Assembly (NCBI RefSeq): GCF_950023065.1
Contig: NC_088679.1
Coordinates: forward strand, 69,502,001-69,566,000
Direction: 5' to 3'
Source: Planococcus citri
Lineage: Eukaryota; Arthropoda; Insecta; Hemiptera; Pseudococcidae
Length of the DNA: 64,000 nt
Shown here: one piece after another, positions 38,501-51,400 of the stretch
How positions within the stretch are numbered: position 1 is the stretch's first letter
Layout of the letters: every line of letters starts with the position of its first letter
Made by a program: the position numbers and the translations under genes
The notes under the pieces: model-generated
Told to the model about the DNA's origin: nothing
Databases searched by the model: none
Seen by the model: only the letters and a program-made list of their open reading frames with translations

Positions 38501-39838
38501 TCAAGTTTCAAAAATCTACTAGAGGCTCCAATAATTTTGAAAAAATTGCTGAAGGGTTCAAAACGAATTGAAATTTATCTGCAGTCGACTTCATAGCGTA
38601 TTGAAATTAGTTTGCAGAACTAATTTCGGCTTTCCAGTTCCATTTGATGAAATTTTGTGAGAATTTCGAGTTTCAAAAATTTACTGGAGGCTCCAGTAAT
38701 TTTTAAAAAATCGCTGGAGGCACCAAAATGACTTAAAATTTACCTGCGATCGACTTCATAGAGTATTGAAATTAGTTTGCAGAATAAATTTCGGCTTTCC
38801 CACTCCAATTATGATGAAATTTTGTGGGAATTTCGAGTTTCAAAAATCCGCTGGAGGCTCCAGAACTGCTCAAAACGGTTTGAAACAGATTCCAATCGAT
38901 TTGGCAAGTCGAAAATAGGGTATATCCCAAATTTCAGCTTTTTAGGTCAATTTGATAAAATTTTGATTTTTTCTCACATTTTGGCAAAAATTTGATTTTT
39001 GAAAATTCTCCAAAAATCGAAAAAGGCACTTTAGCACTTGAAATTTTGACAGGTGATGAATTTTTGCCTGCTCTTTCGATCTACCTTTGTACGGTTTAAT
39101 AAATTTTATGCTAGTCCTATGTTGGAACGCAAAATCTGCGATTTCGGCTGACCTGTCAATCAACGTGGCCGCCATTTTGTAAGTAGGGTTACATTTGTTT
39201 TTGAGGACAAGAGCTAGAAATGTTCCTTAGGACTCCCCCTTTAAGAAAAAAGTTGTCCCGGAGGATCGGCAGGGGGGTGCAAGTGATCCATATGCGGGCC
39301 CCCCGACTATATATGTGTTTACCTACATTACATAAATTTGAAAATTTCAATTCAGTACTCACTTCTTCAGGAGCGTAGGTTTTAGAAGTACCTTGGACTT
39401 CAACTTTGATTTTTGGTTTGTTATTCTTATCACTAACAACCTGAAAAGGCCATAGCTTCATATCGGCCTGAACCGTGACATCGTCGAATTTACGACCTAT
39501 AAGCCTCTTGACATCTGCACATAGAAATTTAAAAAACAACTAAGTAGGTAAGGTAACGAATAATGTCATATTTTGAGAACTGAAGCGTATTAGTAATCAT
39601 GTTGCTACGAATATGAGGCGAAAATTTGAGACTTACGAAAAACGGTATTATCCACATTCCTTGCTGACTGACTTTTTGCGGAATCTCCGATCAACGTTTC
39701 AATCTCTGTGAATGCGACATAACTTGGCGTGATTCTGTTACCTTGATCGTTGGCGATAATGTCAACTTTACCATGTTGGAAAACTCCAACACAAGAGTAA
39801 GTTGTACCCAAATCTATTCCAATCGCTGGAGAATCCAT
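35550..39838 (-). CDS. Hsp70-J fusion copy 4, intact
   Basis: Exons: 39838-39637, 39514-39363, 37501-37292, 37211-35857, 35774-35668, 35566-35550 (680 aa). It is the closest relative of copy 3: exon 1 is the same at protein level and both carry the linker VLFDVIPLSLG. NBD motifs are complete, with AIGYG instead of AIAYG after INEPTAA. The lid ends ARHPYKTND, then J helix I KYYEILNLSKNANKTQIQ, then KYHPDKYKGDKEIANMYWLF. The tail is ARGRI-stop. The region just after the linker differs strongly from copy 3 although the NBD is nearly the same. Intron 2 (37502-39362) holds foldback FB-C. Confidence 0.9.
37550..39309. mobile_element. Foldback element FB-C, copy in copy-4 intron 2
   Basis: Ends TAGTCGGGGGGCCCGCAT and its complement ATGCGGGCCCCCCGACTA. 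Inner arms match the FB-C copy at 12265-14008 (CTTAAAGGGGGAGTCCTAAG, ATTGACAGGTCAGCCGAAAT). The middle holds several degenerate units with GGAGCCTCCAG. Confidence 0.85.
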
Positions 39839-42675
39839 TTGAATCTATCAATAAGTACATATAAAAACAGAAATTATTTTTTAAATTATTGTTTTCTCTC
39901 ACAGAAGTAAGTTAATCAAAAATGCAAAAACATACCTAGACCTAAATACCTACCTGTCCAACAAGTAAAATAATGAACTAACTATCTTATCTAATTCCTT
40001 GACAATCTCTAATTAACTAGATTATAGCACATTAAGTTTTTTTACTACGGTAGGTACTGTACTACGATCGGAATATTAATTACTCGAAGAATTATGTGCA
40101 AGTGTAGACAGATCACAGGAAAATATTGACGAAAAGGCGGAGGTTATACTGAAGATGAAAATTAGATTCAATTTTACTTTTCGTCTTCAAATCTTTGATC
40201 TGATTGTTCATTTTACAATCACTAACTAATCAGGTGCGAGTGTCTCTTCATCCACATTTTAGTAGGTCGCTTTTTTGCCAAAAATTGCGCCAAATACCTA
40301 GATACCTATCACTGTTTGTCCATTATTATTATTATTCCCAAAACGTCTTGCTACTCATTTGCAAAAATCTGAAAAGTATTGTTAAAATGTTTAAATGTTG
40401 AAGCTATGAAAATCAACTTTTCGAATTACATATTATAGGTAAATTCTGCTGCACAAATTTTTCACAAATTTTCAAGAATGAGAAATTTACTTCAAAAATT
40501 TAATTATCATTACCAAATCGGAACTTTGGCGTAGAAACTTCTTACATTTAAAATTATTTTTCTGTACTTCATAAATTGTCCAACTTGAAAGCTTTTGCCC
40601 TTGCTTTTCGCACCTTTTTCTTAAGAAAAGGGTGCGATCTTTTTATTTTTCATTTCAGTAGGTATATCTAAGAACTTTGCAATTGAAAAAAAAACAACTC
40701 ACTTTTTTTTGTAATCGATGTAAAAGCATGAAAATTTTCAAAATTATTCAACATTTTTGCTTCCAACTCCCCCTTCCAAAATTTATTCGATTCGAACCAC
40801 AAACATTGTGAAATTGAAAATATCTCTTTTTTGTCAATAATTATTGCCACACAGAGTCTTTCCGCTAAAATGATCAATTCTTCCTTTTTAATAAAATTCT
40901 CGCTTTTTATCAAAATTACTACACAAACGTAAGTTTTATCAATTTTATTACCTATTCAAAAATTTTACTTTTTTGTCAAAAATTACCAAAGGGTAGGTAT
41001 CGTTTTTTGCAAAAAAATTCCCAAAAAGTCATGCTTCTTGCAAAAACTGTCGAAGTCTTGCATTTTGACAATTTATTGCGAGAAATTATCGCGTTTTAGC
41101 AAAATCGCGAAAAAATATTACTTTTTTTCCAAAAATTGGTGAGAACCTTTCGCTAAAACTATTTTTCAAGTCTCATTTTCTGTCAAAAATTGCTACAAAA
41201 AAGTGTTTCTTTGAAAAAATCCCGAAAAGTCTTACTTTTATCCAATAATTGTACGAATGTGACACTTTTTTTTCTGTAGAAATTGCTAAAAACTTTCTAG
41301 TCTTGCTTTTTGCCAGAAATTGCAAAAATCCCCACATTGTTGCATGAAGTTTTTAAAGAGCCTCACTTTTTTTTATCAAAAAGTTGTTTCTCCGAATTCT
41401 GTTCTCCCACAAGCTCATTTTTGAGTAAGTATGATCGATGATGAAAAAAATTTAAATTTGTACTTAGTTGAAAATTTTGATTAAATTTTTTGACTCGACG
41501 AAAGAACCCCATGGGGATGGTTTGTTATTGTTGAGGTCTTTCTTGACAAGTCATTAACAGGCTCAGAAAATTTTTCAATTTTTTTTTTTTACATTTTTAT
41601 ATTGAATTTATGGAGCTAATAATTTTTTCAAATTTAGGTAGGTAGGTACCTAATGAATTTCGACATACAATTTTAGATTTTTTGCGAGCTTATTTCCATC
41701 TAGCAACGATTGATTTCAACCAGAGTTCTTGTTTCTTGTGTAAACGAGCATGAAGGAAAAAAGTGGTTTTATGTAGACAATAGACCACTAAAGAAAAAAA
41801 AAGCTCGACTCAGGTAGTATTTGAACAGCAACCATAATTCACACACAATACAGAATTGTTTGGCTGCATGATTTTATTTCCTAAAATAAGGACTAAAGCA
41901 GATAAGAGCATTTAACCAGTTTTTAACAGTGCCAAGGGAGAAGCTTCATGCTGGTGACATCTATGTTCTACTTTCTAGAGTCTAGACGTCTTCACTACAT
42001 AATGGCGATGCCGATGAAGGTGTAAGGGTGATTTATCATTATCAGCAAGCCACGGGATGACAGGTCAACCTCGTGGCTTGGGAACTAGATCCAGAAAAAC
42101 AACTGAAATAATAAAATTGAACTGGCAAATATTGGAGGAATTACCCCAGAAGTACTATTTAACTTTTTCTTACGAAATACTACACAATCAAAAGATAATT
42201 AAGACTACACCAAACAGAATTTCCCTATCTATGCTAAAATTGGCCAATATGCGATACAATAAATGTAGAAAATAGAATAATCGTGTTTACTATAAGGGGT
42301 CAACAACGATGGGGGATGTGATAAACCACGATCTATTTCTACCAAATGTTGAGCAGAGTGAACTATAATTTAGAGAAACAGTCGACTTTTTCACCTTTTC
42401 ACTCTATAGAAACCTATTTATTGGACATAAATTAAATGTGTGCATATAAGAGAGCGACGTTGATGGACGGACGAGGAGGGGTCACGCCGACAAAACAAAT
42501 ATCAAGCAATTATTAATAATCAAAACTCACAATAAAATAAATTAGGTATGTGATTTACTGATTAGGCACTCACCAATATTGCAACGAATATCTAATTCTT
42601 GAAAGGCCACTGGTCAAAAAACACGTGTTGGACTGACTCCCGAGTATGGATTAAACAGAATGATTGAAAACCAGT
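39839..42675. other. Upstream region of copy 4, no gene seen
   Basis: It contains the likely leader-exon donor at 39954 (CTTGTTGGACAG/GTAGG), degenerate 'TTGCCAAAAATTGC' repeats (40860-41420) and sequence shared with 31193-34450. No supported ORF. Confidence 0.55.
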
Positions 42676-42677
42676 TA

Positions 42678-45600
42678 GTCCAGGAAAATTAGACCAAAAA
42701 GAGGGGTCATAGGGAAAATTGAGGTAGCAAGCTGAATTTTGGTATACTGGTTCATTTTTGTGTGCTGAACACGAATCCGATGAGTCCCCGCGCGTCCCTG
42801 GTGAGCGTTCTCCCCTATTGTGGATCTAAGCCCCCCAAAATCAGTTTTTTGCGATTTTCTCCGCCGCATTGCATTTTAGCGAAAATATGTCAACAGGTAA
42901 AATAATCTACGTCAAATTCCCGATCTAGTGATATATCAACTTTCCTTCTACCCCCAAGGGGGGTGGAGCTAGGACCGTTCAAATGAGAGGGGGTTTCTAA
43001 AATGCTATTGACGCTGGGGAGGGGTGAAATTTCCCCCGACAGCGTTCGGGTTGATACTAGCATGGAAGGTGGGTATCATTGAGAAACTTCCACTTGAAAA
43101 ATTTCAGATCCCCACCCCTTCCCTTTTTTGGGGGACCCCCCTTTTTCTGAAATTTCAATAACACTTTTCTCAGCTCCATTTCAACCGATTTTGAAAATTT
43201 TTCTGGAAGTTATGTATAACCTTAGTAGGTATCCCCAAAAAAATTTTAACCCCCTCCCCCCATATTTACCCCTCAAAATGACGTTTTTTTCATTTTTTAT
43301 GCCTATATTAACAGTCAAGATTACGAGGTACAATTTTGGAAACACGTTTTTGGATGTATTTTCGGCCCCCAAACATCATAATTATACTTTTTTTTTAGAA
43401 ATTTTTGATTTGATGCGCCGTGGTGAAAAATTGGAAGAATGTGTTTTGGGGGGTAGGGGGTGAAAATAAATGGGAATTTTGAGAAAAATAACTATTAATG
43501 AGTAGGGTATCGTTTTCATATGATTCGATACCGCAGAGCACGAATATGACCTCAGATTTTCTGCTACACTCACCTACCCCTCTCCAGAGCCCCTCAGCTC
43601 CCCTCAATTTTCACAATTTTCGAAATATAGTTATTTTGATGATGTTGGCGTCGTTTTCATATGATTCGATACCGCTGAGCACGAATATGACCTCAGATTT
43701 TCTGCTACACTCACCTACCCCTCTCCAGAGCCCCTCAGCTCCCCTCAATTTTCACGATTTTCGAAATAAAAGTTATTTTGATGATGTTGGTTTCATTGCT
43801 ATGGGAAAATTACTTAAGTTCATTGTTATTGTACATAAAATTTCTCGTAGAATAAGCTACAGCACATGGCTCCCCCTTGAGGGGGGTGGACCCTTGATTT
43901 TTTTTCCACGCAGAAAACGTAACAAATCTGTATGTGTACTTGACTGTATAGGTATGCTGAGCATATGTGGCATAATAATTATTCATGATAACTGTAACTT
44001 AGTATGTATGAGTATGTATTTTATAATTCAATGACTACCTACATAAAAAATCACAAGAAAAAAATATGGTAACGAAATACTTATAAAAAAAAGTAAAGAA
44101 TATTAATTTGTGATTCACTTAATCGTCATGATCACTCACTAATGTGATCATCTGTGGTATAACTTTCGTCGCTGGAATAGTTGTAATAGTCATTTTCGAG
44201 GTCATAATCGCTATCATCTTCGTCGTCATCGCTATCATTTATATCGTTGTCATCACATTTTTCGTCGTTATTGTCTTTTGCATCGTCGACTCGTTCATCA
44301 TGGTTTGTTAACAAAGGGTCCTGTGTTGTGTGATATTAATGTTCCTGTATCCATTCCAACACGTTCTGTGAAATAGATACGCCACATATGCTCCTCATAC
44401 CTACACAGTATCTATACACATACAGATTTGTTACGATTTCTGCATAGAAAAAATTCAAGGGTCCACCCCCCGGGGGGGAGCCATGTGCTGTAGCTCATTC
44501 TACGAGAAATTTTATATACAATGACGATGAACTTATGTAATTGTCCCATAGCAATAAAACTGAATTAGATATGACAGATATGACTAAAAAATCATTCAGG
44601 GGGGCAGGGATCCAACAAAGGGGGAGGATAATGGTCGAGTGTGTTAATCTGTAATAGTCATAATACAAATTTATTTCATAACACATACGATCGCCCTTTT
44701 TCACTCGTGTACCTAATGGAAATAATGATTTTATGAAGGGGAGGGGGGAGGGGGTGAACCCCAAATCAACTCATCACTGGAGAGGAGTAGGTGAGTGTAG
44801 CAGAAAATCTGAGGTCATATTCGTGCTCAGCGGTATCGAATCATATGAAAACGACGCCAACATCATCAAAATAACTATATTTCGAAAATTGTGAAAATTG
44901 AGGGGAGCTGAGGGGCTCTGGAGAGGCGTAGGTGAGTGTAGCAGAAAATCTGAGGTCATATTCGTGCTCTGCGGTATCGAATCATATGAAAACGATACCC
45001 TACTCATTAATAGTTATTTTTCTCAAAATTCCCATTTATTTTCACCCCCTACCCCCCAAAACACATTCTTCCAATTTTTCACCACGGCGCATCAAATCAA
45101 AAATTTCTAAAAAAAAAGTATAATTATGATGTTTGGGGGCCGAAAATACATCCAAAAACGTGTTTCCAAAATTGTACCTCGTAATCTTGACTGTTAATAT
45201 AGGCATAAAAAATGAAAAAAACGTCATTTTGAGGGGTAAATATGGGGGGAGGGGGTTAAAAATTTTTTTGGGGATACCTACTAAGGTTATACATAACTTC
45301 CAGAAAAATTTTCAAAATCGGTTGAAATGGAGCTGAGAAAAGTGTTATTGAAATTTCAGAAAAAGGGGGGTCCCCCAAAAAAGGGAAGGGGTGGGGATCT
45401 GAAATTTTTCAAGTGGAAGTTTCTCAATGATACCCACCTTCCATGCTAGTATCAACCCGAACGCTGTCGGGGGAAATTTCACCCCTCCCCAGCGTCAATA
45501 GCATTTTAGAAACCCCCTCTCATTTGAACGGTCCTAGCTCCACCCCCCTTGGGGGTAGAAGGAAAGTTGATATATCACTAGATCGGGAATTTGACGTAGA

Positions 45601-45828
45601 TTATTTTACCTGTTGACATATTTTCGCTAAAATGCAATGCGGCGGAGAAAATCGCAAAAAACTGATTTTGGGGGGCTTAGATCCACAATAGGGGAGAACG
45701 CTCACCAGGGACGCGCGGGGACTCATCGGATTCGTGTTCAGCACACAAAAATGAACCAGTATACCAAAATTCAGCTTGCTACATCAATTTTCCCTATGGA
45801 ATGTTATTTTTCCTGGACTAAGTTGAAA
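42678..45828. mobile_element. Foldback element FB-E, 3.15 kb, TA target duplication
   Basis: Inverted ends GTCCAGGAAAA / TTTTCCTGGAC with long, almost identical arms (for example CGCGGGGACTCATCGGATTC at right and its complement at left). TA flanks both ends (42676-42677, 45829-45830). The paralogous upstream region of copy 3 (34440-34475) is an empty site, AAAACCAGTTTAATGAAAGG. Arms contain a duplicated block with CATATGATTCGATACCGC. The spacer (about 44000-44400) holds an Asp-rich low-complexity ORF. No transposase seen. Confidence 0.85.
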
Positions 45829-46087
45829 GAAAGGCAAAGTCCAAGTTGAGAAAGTGAAACGAATGGGTGGGAGGACAGTGGAAGGTCTGGAACCCAGGTT
45901 AAGGGTTGAAGAGTGGAGGGTAGGTGTACTAGGGGTGTACTGCAGAGTGCAGTGTAGTGAAATTTAGATATGTTCAATGTTCGAGAACGTGGAAATACAT
46001 AGGATAGGACTAGGATTCGGTACGCGTATTACGATGACATATTCACAAAAAGAAAACGTTCGCTTCTCAGCAATACTTTATTATAGT

Positions 46088-46355
46088 TGTACCGGGTACT
46101 TTGTGAGCATTTTATTACCATTTAAGAAGTATTTTGTAATAAAAACTACGAGACATCTTTTCTCAGGGCGTATAATAACATATTCGTTGACATGACAGAA
46201 AGGTAATAATACATATATTCAATACGAAACCGTTACTTTGAAAAGATACATACATAAAGCAACGTTGCCAGTTATAACAAGTACATCACAATCTAACTTT
46301 AAACTTTTACTTCTAGCTATATTGGCGTAATTATGGCGGAGGAGGTGCCGTTTCA
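46088..46355 (-). repeat. 3' LTR
   Basis: 268 bp, bounded by TG...CA, matching 55791-56058 throughout by eye. It is preceded on the minus strand by a G-rich tract (see the PPT entry). Confidence 0.93.
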
Positions 46356-46367
46356 CTGCCCCAACTG
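46356..46367 (-). other. Candidate polypurine tract
   Basis: On the minus strand ACAGTTGGGGCAG directly precedes the 3' LTR start TGAAACGG. The run is short and interrupted, but it is in the right place to prime plus-strand synthesis. Confidence 0.4.
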
Positions 46368-46876
46368 TCTCGGCGCGAGGCACGAGAAGAGGGACAGTTC
46401 CACAGACACCCCCTGCCCCGACTCGACTAGTAAAAAAAAACACTCGAATAGAAAAATAAGTAAAAAAAAAGTATCACAAATTAACTTATAAGAAGTAGTC
46501 TTGATTTCTATTCATACAACTCTTTTTATAATACGTCGAGTCGCAAAAAAAAAAAACAATAACAAAATACTGAACAATAATTAAGGGAATTTGCCTCGAT
46601 TATCCTAGAGGTATCACATTAGAAAAATAAAAAAATAATAGTAAGAAACAACATATCACTTGTAGAACACAAAAAACAATTTCGTTCAGTCGAACTTATG
46701 ATTAATAAAGAGAAACAAAACAACGATAGTAATAGAAATAATAACTATAAAAAGATGAAAGAACACATAATAAAAGAAAACCACAGCTGAAGACTTCGAT
46801 ATAGCTGTGTGAATTCGTAAGTAACACAATAATAAAGATACCATATTTTGAGAGAGGAGAGTCACCGATGACCGAA

Positions 46877-48163
46877 TTAATCGTCAAGAAGAGCCCTTGG
46901 TTCATCTATTAGCTTCAGTCGAGTTGCATTTGTATACTCATTATGGAAGAATATTTTTGTTGAATTGGGTTTTACGTAGAACTTATACCCAACGAAGTTT
47001 TGATCGATGTTTTCGATGTCTCGTATGATGATTGAGCAGGTCTCGTCTGATATATCTCGCGCTGCATTGATCAGCGTAGTATTAAAGAAGGTTAGCCGTT
47101 CGTCATTCCGTTGAACGATCGACTGAAACTCATATGGCTGTGCGTATTGGATCTTTAAGACGTTTTCGATATGCGGAAGCAAAATAAGTCGGACGATTTC
47201 GTATTTCGATTTCAGTTTTCTCAGGATCGCGTAGATTTCTTTTTTCAGGTTATCGTCGGTCATTCTACCGTCTTGAATATCAAGCCAACCGAAGCTAGTC
47301 GTACATGTCCTGTCTGTTCTGTTGTTTATTTCTAAGTATTCACGGAAGTGTTTCATATTATAGCGAATATTAACTCCTTCAACCATTTCTAGAATACATT
47401 TTTCGCCATTCTCCATAAGGGCATCACGAATTAGATACGCAACAAAACTATCACCGAGCATCCTGCTATTGTTAAAATGGGCATACAGTTTGTCGTTCAC
47501 TTGTTTGATTGATAACAGCCCTGTGACGATATATTCTGAGTGGTATGTACCGGTAAGATATTTGGAGATGCGTCGTAACTGCCTCGATAACACTGTTGAC
47601 TGTTGCATCGATTCGTCTCTCTCGTTTTGAAGATAAGTCTGCTGCCGCATTAAATCTAGATTTCGCTTTCGGGATTCCTGTAATTGACGTCGAACTCGTT
47701 CAGTTTCCTCATTCTGACGATCTTTTTCTTCTTGCAGCGTCCTTTGGTATTGCTTCCGTTCATCCCGTTCCATATCGATTATGTTGGACGACTCTATATT
47801 CTCCTCTTTGAGACATCGGATAGTGTAGTCTCGGTCACGTATTTTTATTTCTAAAAGACGAACTTGCTCCGACAGGTTGGCAATAATCTTTTCGTTTCGG
47901 TATTCAGATAGAGGAACTCTGTTGGACTGAAGGTTTTTCGTTTTCTTCTCCAGTTCGTCGATGCGTTTTTGTAGATCTTCCGCTCTCCGGTTGGCGGATT
48001 TATTTTGTTCTTTTAATTCCCCGATTATATCGGATTTTTGTCTCAGTTTGGTCTTCAGGTCGTTGATTGACCGCTCGCTGTAGGAGTTACGGTCATCGTG
48101 ATACCGGTAGCTCCGAACTATTCGACCGTCTGCCACTCGAGAGATTGATGAAACGGGACGCAT
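46877..48163 (-). CDS. Retrotransposon ORF4: coiled coil plus globular C-terminal half, 428 aa
   Basis: It occupies the position of env but has no signal peptide, membrane segment or furin site. Residues about 35-200 are a long charged coiled coil (ELKEQNKSANRRAEDLQKRI). From about 215 on the sequence is globular, with SFGWLDIQDGR, then LILLPHIENVL, then RNDERLTFFNTTLINAA. That order (a Ser-Phe-Gly strand, an amphipathic helix, a strand ending LLPHI) loosely recalls an SGNH-hydrolase-like fold, but no catalytic triad can be assigned. The ORF starts 21 nt after a TAGAAATAAA motif shared by the other ORFs of the element. Function unknown. Confidence 0.7.
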   Translation of the reverse strand: MRPVSSISRVADGRIVRSYRYHDDRNSYSERSINDLKTKLRQKSDIIGELKEQNKSANRRAEDLQKRIDELEKKTKNLQSNRVPLSEYRNEKIIANLSEQVRLLEIKIRDRDYTIRCLKEENIESSNIIDMERDERKQYQRTLQEEKDRQNEETERVRRQLQESRKRNLDLMRQQTYLQNERDESMQQSTVLSRQLRRISKYLTGTYHSEYIVTGLLSIKQVNDKLYAHFNNSRMLGDSFVAYLIRDALMENGEKCILEMVEGVNIRYNMKHFREYLEINNRTDRTCTTSFGWLDIQDGRMTDDNLKKEIYAILRKLKSKYEIVRLILLPHIENVLKIQYAQPYEFQSIVQRNDERLTFFNTTLINAARDISDETCSIIIRDIENIDQNFVGYKFYVKPNSTKIFFHNEYTNATRLKLIDEPRALLDD

Positions 48164-48467
48164 CGTAATGAATAAAGTAGTAATTTATTTCTAAAACACC
48201 ACCGTAAAGCAACGCAGATCGACACTCATAGAACTGAATTTGCAATTATTACATCAATTAACTTTTATCGAATAGAGAACGCACGTAATGAAATTACTAG
48301 AGAATAGCCATTAAACACATCAAACACATTAACGAGAGAATGAATTTACGACGCACTTCCTTTAGAATTCTAGAACCGGTGATTTTATCTTTTTCTTATC
48401 AGATGATTTTTGGCTTTTTGATGTTTTTGCGTTTTAGGCAGTTACATTCGGATGAGTGACGTTTTGG

Positions 48468-51400
48468 TTAATTCCAACCTCTGACTACTCGATGGTAGTC
48501 TTCCTTGGACATTTCTTCGTGTAGCTTGTTTCTCAGAAGTTGGCGGATTGAATTTGAAATATTTTGCTCGTGTTTAATTTTTCTAACTTCGGTGGCCTTT
48601 TTGAATAATTCGTCTTCGCCAATTTCTTTTTCGATTCGCATTAATTCTTGAGTGTAGCTGTTTTCGATCGGTATCGGCGTATTAGAAACAATCATGTTGA
48701 TAGTAAGTACATTTTTCGTTGGTTTTTCTTTCGGTGGACGACCTCTCTTTTTCTTCGTTTGAATAATATTTTTTAATTGTTTCAGTTTAGATGGATTTGT
48801 CTGCTCATCATTCCAACCGAGATAATCGCTTTCAGACTCTGCATCCTGCTGTACCAATTCGAGTTTTCTCCGATCATCTATCCGCTGCTGAAAAGTTCTT
48901 TTATCAAATGGTGAGGTATATTTGACGTTATCTTCGAGCAGTTGAACCTGTTCTTTTTTCGCATAAATAGTCGTTTGGCGTAAGTTAACAAATTTTATAT
49001 CGTCGTTTTCTTCTGTTTTGTAATTTCTAACTAGATAGCAATTGACATCAACTTGTTCTTCCACTATAAATGGTCCAATGCGTTTCGGATAGAATTTACC
49101 GGCTAAAAATCTGTCAGCGTTACTATGTAGATGAGTAGAAATCATTACTAGATCTCCTTCTTGGAGTCTCTTCTCTGGATCGTCGTTCTCGTTGAATTTT
49201 TGTTCTTGAATGATCCATAATTCTAGCTGTTTCAATCGAATGAGTTTATGGATTTTTTCACGCTTAGTTTCCTGAGGTAAGTTCAAGATTTCTTCGCGAT
49301 CATCGCCATAGACAGCTTGCTTCGCTAATTTATCCGCTACTACGTTCGTAAAGTCATATTTATGACCTTTTGTATGAATTATTTCTACATAACGCATTCT
49401 GCTTTTTAGTTCTTTTATTTGTAAAAGAAGGTCTTTATGAGCCACTAATTTCCTTGATGCATTTTTCCATTCATTTAGCTCGTACTCGAGTGTTTTATCG
49501 ATAGTTTGTTTGGCGTATAACGAATCAGTCAAGATCTTTAATTTTCGGTGATCGGTTTTCCATAGCACAGCTAATATGGTCTCTTTTATCGCGTAGAGTT
49601 CGGCCAAATTATTCGTGGGTTTTTGCTTATTTAATCGTTGTGAAATATTATACCGGCTGGTTGGTTTAAAACAAACGCCAATTCCAGCGATAGCATCGTC
49701 GCTTCCGTTGGCTTTACATGCCCCATCAGTAGCTGCCCATAGAAATCCACTTTTATCAATATACAACTCGCCATCGTGCATAGTATCTGGTAGATTATCG
49801 AATGTAGTATATTTTTTCTCGTAGGTACTGATTTTTTCTATTGCTTTTTTTAATAGTTTATTGATGTCATGACGAAATGTTTCTATAATTTCCGGCTTCG
49901 GTGCATCCTGTGGAATGCCCCATATTTCAAATGGACTAAGACCATAATCCGAAGGAGCCATATTGAGATTTTTTTCTACTGCTGAAACGTAATAATGCCA
50001 GTTTTCGTGAGTATAGTCTTCACTGTTACTATTTTCATTTAAATAGATTCTCAATTGAGTGCCAATTTCACGCATGCTTCTTTCCACCGTAGATGACTGA
50101 GGATTATACGGAGATACGTATGTACATTCCACCTTCAATCGCTTACACTCGTCTTTCCACTGATTCGATATAAACTGTGGTCCGTTGTCAGTCGTGATTC
50201 GCTTTAATTTGTGACCATGGGCTCGCATATCATCGTTGATTCGTGTTAGAATAGGTAAGACCGATTCTGTTTTCGTATCTTTAAGCGCCATTAGATATAC
50301 TTTCTTGCTAAATACATCTTTAGCGACGACGATAGCACGAGGAAGACCCAGTGGATTTGGCAATTGACCATAAAGATCCACACTAACATTTTCTCCGATA
50401 TCATTTGCTGTAACTTTAGCAAACTCTGGATATTTTTTTAATCCGTAAACTTTGTTTTGTTTGCAGACAATACAGACACTCACGATAAAAGCAATATGTT
50501 TTTCAGCCGACGGATGGTAATAAGTTCTATTAAAGATGTCAATCAATTTATTTTTCCCGAGATGACCGTACCATTCGTGCAAATATTCAACAGTTTCTCT
50601 CAGCAGCGCACTTGGAAGATAAGGTAATGGATATTCTCCAGTTGTCCGATATAGTATGCCGTAATCAGTTGTATATTTCTCTTTGATGTTTTCAACGTAT
50701 TTTGCTACAGCTTTCTTTCCTCTAAACTTGATTTTATCTGCAATTTGACCGTTTAATGTGTTAATAATAGCTTTTAATTTTGGATCATCATTTTGCCATG
50801 TTGATAGATGAAAAAGCGCTTGTTCGAGATCCTGTTTTATTTGGACTCTTATTTCTAAAATATCCATTATTTCTTCGGTCCTGATCAATTCTAACGGAGG
50901 TGAGTTGAATAATTTATGGTCAGGTTTAGATATAGTATATTGGATGTTGAGGTGTTTCGTCCAAAGATACCAGCCGGCTGCTTTAACATGGAGTTCAGAT
51001 GCGTCTTTTATTTTTGATACTGCTGTTTTTAAACTGATTGGAACATGAATTTCTCTACCGATGAGCCACATTCTGTTCTTTTTTAACGCATTAACGAGCG
51101 CAAATACTCGTTTTTCGATGATGGAATAATTTTTTTCGTGTGATTTCAGCGCTGACGACACGAACATAACAACATGCTTTTCTCCTTCGAGTATTTGATA
51201 CAAGACTGCATTCACAGTGGCTGGTTCGACGCTAATTTCTATGTAGAATGGTTCTTCGTTATCTGGCATTTTTAACTCGAACTTTTGCTGATAAGCTTCA
51301 TAAAGTTGATCGAACGCATCGGACTGTTCTTTTCCCCATACAAATGGAACATCTTTCTTGGTAAGTTTCGTGATTGGCTCTAATATTGTCTGATAATTTT

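Larger units (their letters stand above)
34638..46087. repeat. Tandem duplication unit 2 (carries Hsp70-J copy 4)
   Basis: It repeats the layout of 24259-34637. It is interrupted by FB-C (37550-39309) and FB-E (42678-45828), and its right side is cut by the LTR element at 46088. The right boundary is not sharply defined. Confidence 0.65.

Noticed and set aside
44132..44314. Asp-rich 60-residue ORF
   Set aside because: Low-complexity sequence in the spacer of FB-E, with no start context or homologue that I can see.
43128..45336. Mirror-image ORFs of 60-178 residues on both strands
   Set aside because: They are the two arms of foldback FB-E read in opposite directions. They have no homology, and the same peptides occur twice only because the DNA is palindromic.
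46219..46443. ORF spanning the 3' LTR boundary
   Set aside because: It runs across non-coding LTR sequence and has no recognisable content.
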